Made by a program: the position numbers and the translations under genes. The notes beneath the pieces were generated by a model. It saw only the letters and a list, made by a program, of their open reading frames with translations. It did no database searches and was not told where the DNA came from. 64,000 nt of DNA from Apodemus sylvaticus (lineage: Eukaryota > Chordata > Mammalia > Rodentia > Muridae): positions 72,797,646 to 72,861,645 of the forward strand of contig NC_067485.1 in NCBI RefSeq assembly GCF_947179515.1. The letters are read 5' to 3'. Shown here in pieces: positions 24,638 to 39,600 of this stretch. Numbering within the stretch: position 1 is the stretch's first letter; each line of letters opens with the position of its first letter.

Positions 24638-27600
24638 CATTCTAAGCCTGAAGATTCTGTATTCAGGATGTCAAAAAGTTGTAAACTTAGAATGCACCTG
24701 TGCTATGCATGCACAGGCATTTGACAATGTTCCAAAAAGTAATAGAGTATTATAGTTATTCAGCAATATATTAGTTATCAATTGAGGCTCCCTTCTCTTA
24801 GATGAATATAACTTGGTTCACAAAACTAGGCAGCACAGAGGCCAGAGAGGAAGGCTGCTTAATGGATTGCCGCTCATATTTTGCCTGACCTGATTTCTCC
24901 TATACCCCAGAATCATCTGCCAGGGATGGAACCTATACACAATGATCTTGTTACCCCACATTCCATGGTCATTAAGAAAATATCTGCACATGTTTCTTAT
25001 AAGCAATTCTTCATAGAGGCATTTTCTCAATTGTGGTTCTTGCTTCTCAGATATGTCTGGATTGTGTCAAGTTGACAAAATCAACCAGCACAATTAATGA
25101 TTACATATAATTTATAGATGCCTTAAAATAAAAAGACATGTCAGTGGCCTTAAATGAAAATTAAATATTTTTGGATTCTGAGTTCTGTTTGATACTATAG
25201 AACAATTCCTATATAAAATATAAGACATCAATCTGTATGTTAGTTTATGTACACATACATGTAAATTTCTTAAAGGAAACTCAGGTTTGAAAATGTTTAT
25301 ATTTCATGTGTATATGGATTATGATCATGGATTATTAGTATATCTTTTTATGGGTCCACATGAATAACATATCATGGTTAAATATTTAAAAGTAGAAGAA
25401 AACCCAATTTTATCCATGTAAATTTTGATCTTTTATAACAAGCACACAAACAAGATATGGGTATTAATATCTGAAATGTAGGAGGAAAAAAATAAAAGCA
25501 TATTTCAAAGTAGAAATTGAAAATATATTAGGAAGATTACAGTTGACATCAGAGAATGCTTTCACTGTCACTTATTATGGTCAAAATCATCACAGATGTT
25601 AGCAATTAATACTGTTCTTCCAAAATTTGAAATTGTGTTGTAGGTTTCTTATATGAGTTTAAAAATAGAACTATTTGTTTTATTATAAACTTGTAGACAA
25701 GATAGGAATTTATATTTAGGTTTTGGTAAAATCACTCTTTAGTTGTGGGTGAATGCTTTGATAGATAAATGTCATACCTGTCTATTTCTTCTTCTAGTTC
25801 CCTATTTCTCCTTCTCATTTCATGCAAACTCTGTGTCAGTGACAGGTACAACTTAAACTGTTCTTCTTGAGCCTTTTCAGACGTTGAAAAAAAAATATGA
25901 ATACAATTTTAACTGTAGAGATCCACTTTTCTTTCTTAGAAATATTATTTACCAAGCATAATATTCTTAGATAATTCAGAACATATTTTCTGAAATTGAT
26001 ACATGTGAGCATAGATTTCAAAATAATAATTTTTAAAATTGTCTTATGGATTTGGGTGTTTGGCAAGATTGTATTTTTTGTAGGCTTAGGCCTACCTATT
26101 GCCAGATCTGAGGAGGAAATGTTACCAGTTTCCAAAAGAGCTAGAGTTCCAAAAACTAGGCATTGACACATGGATGCTGGGACCTTAACCCAGGTTTCTG
26201 CAACAGCAGCAAGTGCTCTTACACACTTAGTCATCTCATTGGCCCCCAGATAACACTTTATAGAAGACCTCAGCTATGTGACATTTTCATTGTGACATTT
26301 TTCTGATATATAAATTTATAAATATTATTTGTTAAACATGGGAAGGTTTTTTTTTTCCTAGCTCACTAATGTAGCCCTCTTTCTGGGACTCTTCTTCTGA
26401 CTCTTCCTCAGTAACGGTCTCCTTGTTTCTCTACTGTCTATTATACACCTGCAGTCTATGATTCTGATAGCACCTCCAAGGTTGAAGTCCCCACTCTTCC
26501 CACTCTAACCCTCTCTCCCTCAGGACTCACCATTTTTCTGCTATTAGAAATGTCATCTTCCATGCTTGCCACAGTAACATTACATCATACTATCATAAAC
26601 AGAGACCACACATGTACTCTGAAATCTATCCTGTGGTTCCAGAATTCTATATTTCTTCCCTAGGTAAATATTCCATTCCTAACTTTAACCTGTAGAAGTC
26701 AGTCCCTGGGAGGATCTTATGAGTCTCTAATAGAACTCTTCCATGACCCAAGATATGGCCAGTACCAGTCTGAACTCTGTCTTCCTTTCCCTAACTCTCA
26801 TACTTCCTCAGTACACCCTTCAATAGTAACAACTACTATAATTAATGGTCATAATTACTCCTCTTTCCTTTGGTATTCCAACCCTACCAAGTCTCCAAGA
26901 CCATTACCATGCACATTGAAGAACTCAATGCCACCAACAATTATCAAAAGGAGATATTTCAAACTTCCAACACTCACCTTCCCAGGACTTATGACACTCA
27001 CTTAAGAGGAGTCACAGGCAGAACTCTTCTCCTCGGTTTGCTGTGTTCTTACCTTTCCATCTGTCTTTTTCACCTCATCATCTGTGGACATACATGAATA
27101 GCCTCTCTCCCTCAGCAGAAAGAATATTCATATTCCCATCCCTATGCTACTTGGGGCTAAGAATCCTATGACCCTCTTGAATGGCAAACTTGCTCTGCTG
27201 GTCTGGTCAAGCCCTTGTTTCCCCTCAGTAACTCACTCTATTCCTGACATTGGAGGACCTTTGGGGAGGATGTTCTTTACTCACAGTGTGATGGTTGGGA
27301 TATGCATGGTTCTTGGGAAGAGACACTCTTAAGAGATAAGGCCTGCTGAGAGTAGGTGTGGCATTGTTGCAGGAAGTACCCCACTGTGGCAGTGGGCTTT
27401 GAAGCTCCACCCATTTCTGAAGAGTGCTTTCTCCTACCTTCCTGAGAATGCCAATCTATTGACAGAGGTTGGATCATGATGGAGAACTCTTAGTTCATTC
27501 TCCAGCACTATGCCTGCCTAAAAACTAAAATGCTTCCTGTCTTGGTATTGTACTGGACCTCTGAACCTGTAAGCTAGTCACAAATCAATTTTGTCCTTTA

Positions 27601-30600
27601 TATCATGGAATCTGTTCCCAGCAATAGAAAGCCTAAGACATACACACACAAAAAAATGGCTTTGCCAACTCTCTTCTTGGTACATTATTCATTTCATCAA
27701 GACATGTTCTCATCTAACTCAGCCCTAATAGCACCTGCTGGTGAAGTCAGAAGCCATGCCTTTCTCTGGCAGAATATGCATCACTCAGGTATCCTGTCCA
27801 CAACTGGCACTGAGTGACTGCAAATATGAGTTCAAGCCAATCCACACTACTAGCCTGGACTTCCCACCTCAAGTCTCTTTAGGCTTGTCTCCTTTCTCTT
27901 TCATTTCTCATAGAAAATAAAAACACCAAGGATGTGAAAGGGTACCCGGTCCTAACGGGGAGGTCTTTAGTCAAAATGACCAACAGCGTGGAAATGGAAC
28001 CTGAAGAGACCACCTCCAGTAGATAGACATGTCCCGAGTTGAGGGATTTGGCAATCTACCCATCTCAAAATATGGTCGCAGGATTGTTCCTGTCTAATGG
28101 AAATGCAGGGACAACACTGGAGCAGAGACTGAAGTAAAGGCCATGCAGAGACCACCTCAACTTGGGATTTATACCATATACAGATGTCAAATCCCTAACT
28201 CTGTTGCTGAAACCAAGATGTGGAAGAAGCCTGGCATGGGTGTACTCTGAGAAGCTCTACCAACACCTGACTGAGACAGATACAAATACTTACACCAAAC
28301 CATTGGCCTGGGCATGGGGAACCCTATGGAAAGAGTGAGGGAAAGGACTGAAGGAGGTAAAGGGTATTGCAACCCCATAGGATAAATAACAGTATCCAAT
28401 AACTGGATACCTCAGAGCTCCCAACAACTAAGCAACCAACCAAAGAGCATACAAGGGTTGGTCCATGGTCCCTGCTACAGGATTGCCTTGTCTGGCCTCA
28501 GGGGGAGGGGATGTGCTTGTTCTTGTGAATGCTTGATGCCCTAGAGAATCAAGATGCTAAAGGGATGATGTAGGAATGGATGAGTTGGTGTGGGAGCACA
28601 ATTAGAGGTTAAAACGGTAGGGGAAAAAGGTGGGGTGTTTGTGGAGGGGCTCCCAGGAAGAGGAATAACATTTGAAATGCAAATAAATAAAATAATATAA
28701 AAATAAAATAACAAATACTAAAGATCTTTCAAAATGTCATATGGAGACCTGATACTATAGAAGCTTTCTAAAGAATATTCATATACACATGTATAAAATG
28801 AGTGAAAAAAGCGTTTCTACAATGGGGTGATGCTGGCCCTATTCAATACCGCAGTGGTAATAAATGCTATCCCAGGAATGGTTTTCTTCTACAGTTTTTG
28901 ACAAGCGAGGTCATACGATATTCAGATACTTCCTAATGCTCTTGGTTACCCTCTAAAACCTGATGGAAAGAAATTATTCCTGGAGACCTCACTCCTTGAG
29001 CTATAACATGTGGGAATCTACAATATAACCTGGAAACATTATTCCCCTTAGCTAGCTTTCATAGTGCTAGAAGCTGCTAGAGGAGAAAAGAAATCAACAC
29101 ATATGTAGATATGAACCCTGCTGCCTGCAACTATGACTACCATTGCCAGCCATCACTGGTGGTAAAAAAGACTCTTAATCTACTGTTTTCTAATTGGATG
29201 TAAGGCCCCTTTTATATGTTAAACCCATACCTTGAACTGTTGTCTGAGCCAAGAACCTGTGACTAAATATATCCTATCCTTAGTGGAGAACCTACTACTG
29301 CACTACCTCATGGGCAGACAATTAACCTGACTCCTATAATTACTAACAAATAGTAACAATCTGAAGCTATCAAATATTTGAACAGGGAGAATATCTGACT
29401 CTCCTAAAATGTGGTTATATGCTGCTTCTGAACACAGGAAAATTTCTTTCAAGTATTAGAGAATTAAAACAAAATGGACTTCATAAGTCTATACTTACCG
29501 GGGTTCTTGAAAGCTCTTCATTCTCCTCTGCTTGGAGGCTTGCTGCATCATTTAATTCTAAACTTTCAAGGGTGGCCCTAAAAATATGTTTTAAAATGAT
29601 TGTGCATAACTGGCCACATTGGAAAATACCAAATTAGTTTCTGAAGAAACATTCAAATGATTACACAAATTCTGAAAAATTTGAAAGATAGTGATTTGGA
29701 AACTATCACTCTCTCTGTGCCCCTTTGTCTCTATAAACTTTAGATGTAATTTGAAGAAATATGCATTTTCTTTTTTTGTCTTAGTGCATATCAAACTTTC
29801 ACACATACAAAGCATACACACATTGAGTGAGTACCACCCACCAACAAACTATGAATTTTAAGTAACTAAGACCAGAATGTTTCCTGATTTCAAAAGTGTG
29901 TAATTACTATGAATGATGCAATTTCTCTTTCTTCATTCTTTCCTTGAAAACACTAGAGCTATTGAGCACAGTGCTTACATTATAGACCTCTGTGAGTGAC
30001 CCTCATGTCCCAAGATCATGACGCAGTTTGCATGTTCATAAAGTACCTCATGCAACTAAAAGAAGCACTAGGTAGACTGTGCCCTGTGTTCCTGTTGCAA
30101 AAACAAAACACTGCCCTCAGGTCTTTCCTGACATGATAGACTAGAGATTCTCTGAAATGCTGAGCCGATATATTTTTCTCTATCAAGCTGACTTCTGAGC
30201 GATTACCTCCATAGTGAGGGAAGTGATTAAAAAGGAAATGGAGTCATTTAATCACTTCTGTAATGATACTGCCAATGTGTTTCTTAGACTTTGGAGACTT
30301 GAATAGTGGGCATTTGGAAAACGTGGGAACTGTGGTTTACATTTGGCTCAAAATAAGGCTGGACTAATGAATCACTCTTGCATGAGTTCATGAGACCAGA
30401 AAACTCACTTACATGAATGCAGATAATGAGCTTGCAGGTGGAATAAAGAACTCTTCTACAGAGTTAGCCCAAGGCCATACACATTAGATTCTGTCCTATA
30501 ATCTGTATCCATCCCTGAAAATCTCAGTGATATGGAATTTAAAAGTAGTCAGTAAGTTTATTTAGTGGAGGAAATATTCCAGAAGTCATTATACTTTGTG

Positions 30601-33600
30601 CTATCACATTGTTAATGCTCATGGTTTTAACTTTGCTTAGGGCAACCAAGTGAGTTGAAAAGTATACAGGTTATTTAGAAATGTGACATCATCCTGGTGG
30701 AAATAGACAAACTTTCGACAAGATGGCTAGCAAAGTAAAAGGCTCATCAACCCTGAAAACAGCTTAGAGTACTTTGCATTAACAGGGCTGCCTTTGAGAC
30801 AGGCCCAAACTTCAAAAGTACAGGCATAAAATGAAAACAAAGAGGGAATGCATTCTTTAGGATAGCAGTGACTCTCAACCTTGAATACAGCCTCAGTTAT
30901 ACTCTCCTACTAAAAGCCAGATGGGGATTTGAGTCTGGAAGTTTGGCTGCCCTGTGTCCACAGGCCTGGGTGTTACTTAAGCTGCAAAATCACTAAGTAG
31001 TAACCATTCTGGTGATAGTCTTGCAGTGTATGTCAAAATGCAAGCATAACTTGGCAATGGTGCGATAAAGCAGTATTGCATAGAAAAGCCAGTTAGACAA
31101 GACGATGTGAATCTGTTAAAGTCCATATACAGAATGTCTGAGTGGTTTATGTGTAAAGGAGTAAAGGTAACACCTAAATTGTCAAGATGCAAAGAAGTAA
31201 TAGGATGTTGCAGATGTCAGAAATAGAAGATTTTAAGTGATGGAAGTACCAGTAAATGAATGGAACTGGCCCAAAATCAGACCACATGTACTATATGGCA
31301 CTGCAGAGGCAGGGCTGCCCAATCCTGGTGGAGTGTATGTGGCACCACCATGTACCACAGACTGTGGGTATGTTTTTTATGTTTGTCCTGCTGGGTTTCA
31401 GGCTGTACTTGGTATAATATTCATTAATATTTTCCTATTATTATCTTTTGGTATATGTTAGGTAATTGACATAAAAACCTATGTAATTTTCATAATTTAT
31501 GAAAGGAATTGGACTTTAGTGTCAGAGAAAAATGGCATTATGAGTAATGTAGAAACTATTAAGATTATCTATTTGGCCTTTGAACTTGGACTAAGCAAAT
31601 TTTGCATTGTCAAATAGCCACAAGCTTCTGGGGGGGTCAAAAGAAGAGTGCTATAGTTTAAATTTCATATAGTCACCATGTTTTAGTGTTTTAAAGCTTT
31701 ACCATTCCATTGACTTGCCCAACATGATGAAGTGAATGTCTCATGCACTGTGAACCCCAATGACCTTTTGTAAAGAACCAGGAAAAATAACTTTTGTTTC
31801 ATTATGAATCAAAATGTCTACCCTGCATATTGTGCTGATGTTGAATTAGAACACAGCCAGCACTTCATTTGCATGTTGCTGTGGCTATGTAAACTACACC
31901 TCTAATGTCACATCAACTGTAGTAGGAATGCCATTGTCCATAATGCTTCATGTCACTTCATCCAGGTAATTCAGTGATATTTAAAGACACATAGTCAAGG
32001 ACTACTGCACAGTCCCTGAATAAATTTGCCAAGTCTGATAAGCAGGAAATTCCATTTTGTTGTGACTTTTGTTTATATATGCATTTTTACTATGGTTTAA
32101 ACACACATTAAGTACTGTGGCTCATATAAGGTCATATTTGTGTTGTTGAATTTTTCATTTGAAAATGAACATGAAGTTTCCAACTCAAATGAACAACTTT
32201 GAATAAAAGCCTTCAAAGAATACTCATCACAATGTGAGCTACATACAATAACTGTGTTGTGCATTAATATGATTGCAACTGATCATCCTCTAGGTGGTAT
32301 GACAGTAAGTTTACATAAGTTTCACTGAGTCCTTTACCATACTATTGAAAGTGGCAGAATATGAGGAGCTTGAGGCCCTGAACACATCACACTACATCAT
32401 GTATGTTCACAAATTACATTGAACAAGCCATTTTGTACATTTGTAATAATGCATAGGTTATGTTCTTAGTACTGCTTGGCTGGAATGATCATGTTACATT
32501 ACACTCAGGATCTCCCAGCTTAAGCAGAACGTAGCAGATAAGACTATGGGAGGCATCACAAGCACTGATGTGAAAATAGCAAAGTGTGGAATCAATATTC
32601 TCTAGTCAATTAACATCAGTTCTCATGCAGTAGTATTTTCACATCTATGGTGGGAAATGGTAGGAAATACCTACAACTGCAGTTCCTCAAAGTATGAGGC
32701 AGTTTTGTTCACTTTCTTTATCTGCTTGTGTTTTCCTGTATTTGTTTCAGGGATTAATGTGTTTCCTCTTTAAGGACTTCTACTTGTTTACCTGTGTTCT
32801 CTTATATTTCTTTAAGGGAGTAATTTATGGCCTTCTCAAGACTTCTATCATTTTCATGAGATGAGAATTTAGATCTGAATATTGCTTTTCAGGTGTGTTG
32901 GGGTATCCATGGCTTGATGTGGTGGAAGAACTGGGTTCTGATGTTACTAAGTAGTATTGGTTTCTGTTACTTATGTTCTTGTGCTTGCCTCTTGCCATCT
33001 GGTTATCTCTGGTGTTAACTGGCCTCACTGTCTCTGACCAGAGCCTGTGCCTTCTTGAAACCTGTGATTTGATGCAAGATATTTCCTATCCATTCACATT
33101 GAGGCTGTGAGAGGCCAGAGATGACAGGGGAGAGAGGAGGAGGGGGAGCTAAGAAAAGGAGGGTTAGAAAGAGAAGGAGCATGGGAGCTGCACGAGGGAG
33201 TGCAGGAGGGGATGCACAGATCCAGATGGTGTCAGATGGGTTTCTCCTGTACTGAGAGGTTAGAAATATTGGGACAGAACTTTATCATTGTAAATTGGCA
33301 TTATGAAATTGGAACTTTCTTATACATAAATATATTTGGTTAACTATTCAAGTTTGAGGGTCACTCTATACCGGATACATGGAAGGACTGGTACAAAGGC
33401 CTGGTTGTGCAGTACTTTTTATAAATAACTGCTACAGTGATCCTGGGATTCTCTGATCCTGGATGTGTCAGAACTCCTTGGGGTCAAGCTGCATCTGGGT
33501 GGGGCCTGAATGGGTGGGAATCCAGAGCACAGGCTCAGCTCTGGGAACAGGTGCAAATTGGAAGGAGCATGGGCCTCTGGCTGGGCAGGTCCTAAATTCT

Positions 33601-36600
33601 AAACTTCCTAATACTGTGACCCTTTAATATAGTTACTGCTATTGTAGTGACCCCGAGTAGAAAATTACTTTTATTTCTACTTCATGATTGTAATTTTGCT
33701 ATTTTGTGTATTGTAATGTATATCTTTCAATGTATTATATGTTTTGTAATGTAAATATTTCCTAAGGGTCTTATATGACACCTGTGAAAGGGTCATTTAA
33801 CCCCTAACTTAGTAACAACACACAGGTTGAGAAGAACCAGTGGGGTAGAGAATGAATAATTACAATATCTTATCTAAAATTACCAAAAAAATTAATAAAA
33901 ATATTAGGTTTCAAGTTATTCTGTTCACTAAAGTTTATAAATTTTATACAACTAAACTATAATCTTCATAAAATATAATTAGCCACAAGGATGTTTCACA
34001 AAGGAATAAAGAATGTTAAAATATGTTCAAGCATTTTGTTCATTATTAGAATCCAACATCATACAGATCATCTCAAATGCATTCTTACAATTTTTTATTT
34101 CTATTTTATTTTCTTTCAATTTACTCTATCAATTATATAAATCATACAATTTACTTGATAAATTTAGTAATCAATTACAAAGTATCAAATGTCTCTCAAC
34201 ATACAAATTTGAATTTTTTCTGTGAATTAATGTTGAATAATCTATTTAGAAATCATATATTTGCCTTGTGCATATGAGAATGAAATAAGATCTAAGTTTA
34301 TCTCTATGGAAGGGTGATACTTTACTACTTTATTTAAAATTCTTGGTTCACTATAAAGCAATATAATATTAAAAGAATTTGTCTTAATTAAGAAAACTAT
34401 TGTTTCATATTCCATCGGTGAAATTTGAAATTAATATAAATTTTGTTTGGAACAATTACATCAGCCAAGTCCTTTAATATGATTTACATACTTTAGCTAA
34501 AGGAATCAATATTAAAGAATATATTCAAATTTGTATTCAAATAAAAATAATTCAATATTTAGAGAAGCTTTTAAGAAAGTGTATTCTTTGTAGCATAATT
34601 GTAAAATATTTTTTAAAACTTTAATTGATGCCTCATGAAAATGAGGTTTCTCTGTAGATATCAAGAGTGTGATTGCATGGGACACATACATATATCTCAT
34701 ATACGCATATGTACATAATTATGGAAATAGTAATAATGATATTTGTAATTTAATTATTTTCACATTCTACAAGGCTAACAATTCTCCCACTTAACAATTG
34801 AAGCACCCAACCAGTCACCCCAAAATCAAACAACTGAGGCCAGAAGATCACAAATTTGGGGTTTCCCTAGACTACATAAAGATATCTATCAAAAGTAATA
34901 ATAATAAAACCCAAATATGAAAAGTTCTTCCCTTTCAGAACACTTACAAAGTTAGTGACAAACTACAAATGTTCTAATTATGCTCTAATGAAAACAGTTA
35001 AAATATTTCTCTAAAATTGGGACATCCTACCTCAAACTGCATAGCTCATCTTGCAGTTCAGCATTTTCAATCTCTAGTTGAGACCACTCCTCTCGCAGTG
35101 CAATAATTTCATTACTTATACGTTCACAATCTTCTTCAATTAGTTCACAGTTATGTTTTTCAAAGTCTATTGATCTTTTATATGTATAAACTGCACCCCA
35201 GATTTTCACTAGGATCTCAGAATTTATATCTGTATTAGAGAAAAAGTACAATTACAGTACAGCAGCATTTTTGATAAATAAAACAGACTAGAGTTTTACC
35301 TAAACATGATGCACTGTAGAAATGTATCCTGAGGACCCACACAGTGGAAGACATGGTACATTCTGAAGATATGAAAAGAAGACAGTTAAGGTGTTTAGTT
35401 TAAGAACTAGTAGAGAAGACAAAAAAAGACATAAAACCAGATATTACAGACTCAGATGATACTGAAGTCAAACAAAGTTTTAATGTTGAATAAGCATGCA
35501 GGAATATGCCCTAGTGGAAGGGATGAGTAGGCATGAAGTAAGAACAAGAAGTAGTTGGTCAGAGTGTGAAGAGGCACATTGCCAGTATTCAACAGCAGAC
35601 TAGAAGTGGAGATGCTACTGCCCTCTAAATCTAAACAAGGTCAAGTAAAAAGTACTGATTTTGATTCCTACCTCAAACAACACAAATCAGAAAAAAACAT
35701 GTTTTAGAAACTGAAGATTATATGCTTCAGACATGACATAAATTGTTAGCTAATAAGCACTAAAATAGTTTGATGATATTATCCCAATTTTCTATCTCTG
35801 TGCTGAGATAGTACAGACTAGGTTAGAATATGATGAGGACAAAGCTATTCTGACTCTCCTAGACTCCTGGAGCTGTGCAGATAAGCTATTTGGTGAAGAA
35901 AGCAGCCAGAAATCACAGGCCAGAAGTCTGGAAAATAGACACAAAGAAGAGGGGATGCTCTGGGCATGTTACTAGGCCGTCTGAAACATACTATAGAGCA
36001 CATAACAACATTGGAATTCCAGGAAATATCCTGGGGCTGAGGGACACAACATCCCACACAATTAGAGGAGACCACCAGTGTTCACACAATGCCAGGAAAA
36101 GGGCATGTCTTCCCATAGGCTAGAGTAAACAAGGAATAATTTACAGGACCATAGTTAGCAAAAAGCATTGGCATGCTTTAGGAATGGAGAAAAAACAATA
36201 TGCTGGGTGCATTTGTTGTGGTTTACCTAATAATTATACAAACTACAAAAGAAGGACCAAACTGATTATAAGAAATATATAATGCATATATAGAATTCAG
36301 AAAACTGTATAGAATGGAATGGAGAAGAAAGATAAAATCATTACTACAGACTAAAATGATAAAGAAATGAAACTAAGTTTTGACATCAAATAAGATAAAA
36401 CAAAATCATAAACATAGTTAAATATATTAAGCACATATTAGTTACATATAAGTGTTGATAAATAATAAATAAAAATAGAATAATAAAATACATATATGAA
36501 TGTCATGAGGTCATGTGTCATACTTAAATAGTTTTCATTTATTATTATATGGACACACAGATATGGGTATTAATTTAAATTAAAAAAACTTACATTACTA

Positions 36601-39600
36601 TAAGGACACAGATATGGGTATTAATTTAAATTTAAAAAACTTAAGCTACAAAATCTTGCATAAGGCAAGAATATAAATAAATGTGAAGATGCATAATATA
36701 AACTGATCACATTTCATGGCATTACTGGGTGCCACTATGGTAAGCTCAAGGCTCATACAACTGTGAGGAAAATGCCATATGTGGATAAATCCTACAGGGG
36801 CAGCTTTTGCTTTCAATAAATTTCTCTCTATATTAAGTGGCTTCTCATAATTTTTATGAATCTTTACCAAAATATATGGTACAGCAAGCACACAAAATCG
36901 GTCTTAACAACTCTTTAGAGTATTGATACAACCTGCACTCAACCAGTGTGTTGGAAAGTTATGTTTTGTGAAAAAGAAAATATTTGTGTATATTTAAAAT
37001 GTTGAAGTGTGACTTTCTGGTTTTGTCATATGATACAAACTCACATGGTGTTTTGCTGAAGCAAGACCCAAGGGAGGTCAAGTCATGTTTGGAGAGATTA
37101 TAAGTAGAACACAAAGACAGTGATAAGGAGCTTGCATAGCTAGCTATGCAACTCTGCTTTGGTATTGCCTCTATACTGATCTTCAGTTTGCTGAAAGAGA
37201 CAAGGCAGAAAACTCCTGGCATTCCAGCTGGTCTGACTTATTCCTAGCCCCTGCTGACTTATGCCAACTCAGGGGAGGCCTAGTATCTTCTGCTGAATTG
37301 TGCCACCATTGCTGACTCTTGTTTGGTGACACTTTTGTACTGCCCTGTTGGTATCCGGAGACTACTGAACTTGTCTGATGTTATCCTGAGTAAGGAGATT
37401 AGAATCACCATCCAAAGACCTACTTTTAAACAGGTACACATACCACTTGTCCTATTTCCAATTTTTCCCCTGCCTTTGGATGGTGGGCTAGAAAGTTTAT
37501 TGAAGTGATTGATAAGCTGTATTAATGTACATATTAAAAAATCTAAGCTTACACAATGTTGTGACATGATTTGAAATGATGAGGAATGACAAGATTTCTC
37601 AGTCATTAAAGTGTTTGCTATGCAAGCTATTCTAAATTGAATTTGAACTCCAGTACCCATAACTTAGCAGGTTTGGGGGTGTGTTTTGTTTTGTTTTGTT
37701 TTGTTGTTGTGTTCCTCTTTTAAGCTATGCATGATGGTACATTCTGTCATCTTAATGCATGGGAGGCATAGACAGGAGGATACCTGGAGCTCACTGGACT
37801 GCCAACCTAACTGAATTGATTAGCTTTGACATCAGTGAGAGTTGCTCTTTCAAAAGAAATGAGGTTGAGAGCAATTTAGGAAGATGCATTACAGGCACAC
37901 ACACATAGATATACATACATGCATGCATGTGCATACAAACACACATACAAAAATACATTAACACGCACACTCCATAATATTGTAAAATATCTTAGCAGAT
38001 TAAAAATTAGATCCATCAACCTTAAGGGAGTTAGCTAAGTGTATATGGGTGTTGGCTGCACAAGCATGAGAACCTGAGACCAAACCTCCATACAGAAAAC
38101 ACATATGACTACACATGTGCTTGTAAGCCCAGCCTTTGAGAGCTGCAGACAAGACCATTGGTGCTCATGTGCCAACCTACCTTCAAACTCAGTGAGGTAC
38201 CATCTCAAGGAATTAGGAGGATAATCTTAGAGCAGGATACCTCAACTCCTCCTTCAGTCTGTGCATACAAAGCGATGCTCACACCCAGTTACACACACAC
38301 ACACACACACACACTCACACACTTAATAAAAATAAAATATTTTTTTGAATTTTAGAAGACAATGCTAATACCAAGTAGAAGAGAGGAGCCAATAAAACAA
38401 GAGCAGTAGTCTAAGAGTGTCTACTCAAAATATCATATGGCAGAGTCATCATGAAAGGATTCAGCATCCTTTACCAAAGTGACTCCAGAGAGCTGCGTCA
38501 ATCCTCCAGTCACATGAAGAAGCAGCTATAAAAACAATAAATTCATGAATTTCTTAGGCAAATGGATGGAACTAGAAAATATCATCCTGAGTGAGGTAAT
38601 CCAATTACAAAAGAAAACACATTGCATGCACTAAGTGATAAATGAATATTATCCCAGAAGCTCGGAATACCCAAGATATAATTCAGAGGCCATATGCAGC
38701 TTAATAAGATGGAAGACCAAAGTGTGGATACTTTGGTCCTCCTTAGAATAGGTACAAAATATCCATGAGGGGAAATACAAAGACAAAGAATGGAGCAGAG
38801 ACTGAAGGAAAGACCATCCAGAGACTGCCCCACCTGGGGATCCATCCCATATACAGTTACCAAATCCAGACACTATTGTGGATGCCACCAAGTGTTAGCT
38901 GACAGGAGCCTGATGTATCTGTCTCATGAGAGGCCCTGCCAGTGCCTGACAAGTACAGAGGGGGATGCTCTCAGTCAACCATTGAACTGAGCACAGGGTC
39001 CCCAATGGAGGAGCTAGAGAAAGGAACCAAGGAGCTGAAGGGTTTTACAGCCCCACAGGAGGAAGAACAATATGAACCAGCCAGCACCCCCAAAGCTCCC
39101 AGGGACTTAACCACCAACCAAAGAGTACACAAGGAGGGGACCCATGGCTCCAGCCACATGAGTAGCAAAGGATAGCCTGGTAAGACATCAATGAGAAGAG
39201 AGGCCTTTGGACCTGTGAAGGCTCATTGCCCCAGTGTAGGGGAATTCCAGGAGAGGAACTGGGAGTGGTAAGTTAATGCACAGAGGGAGGGGGATGGGAT
39301 AGGGGGTTTCAGAGGGGAGACCTGGAAAAGGAGTAACATTTGAAATGTAAATATAGAAAATATCTAATAAAAAATTAAGGAAAATACAAATAATAAAAGA
39401 AAAAGAAAGAGAGAGAGAGAAAGAAAGGAAGGAAGGAAGAGAGAGAGAGAGAGAAAGAAAATCACGCTCCCTCCCCAAAAAAATCAAACAAACCAAAAAG
39501 AAGTAACAAAAAGGCACACCCCACCAATTTAATGTATTGGCTGACTGGCCTGTTCCATTTTGTTGAAACACATGAGTCTAATGTAACAACCCCAAGGCCA

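Noticed and set aside
32825..33028. Minus-strand frame as an extra exon of the ankyrin gene
   Set aside because: It reads as L1 ORF1 N-terminus, and exons 7 and 8 already join in phase without it.
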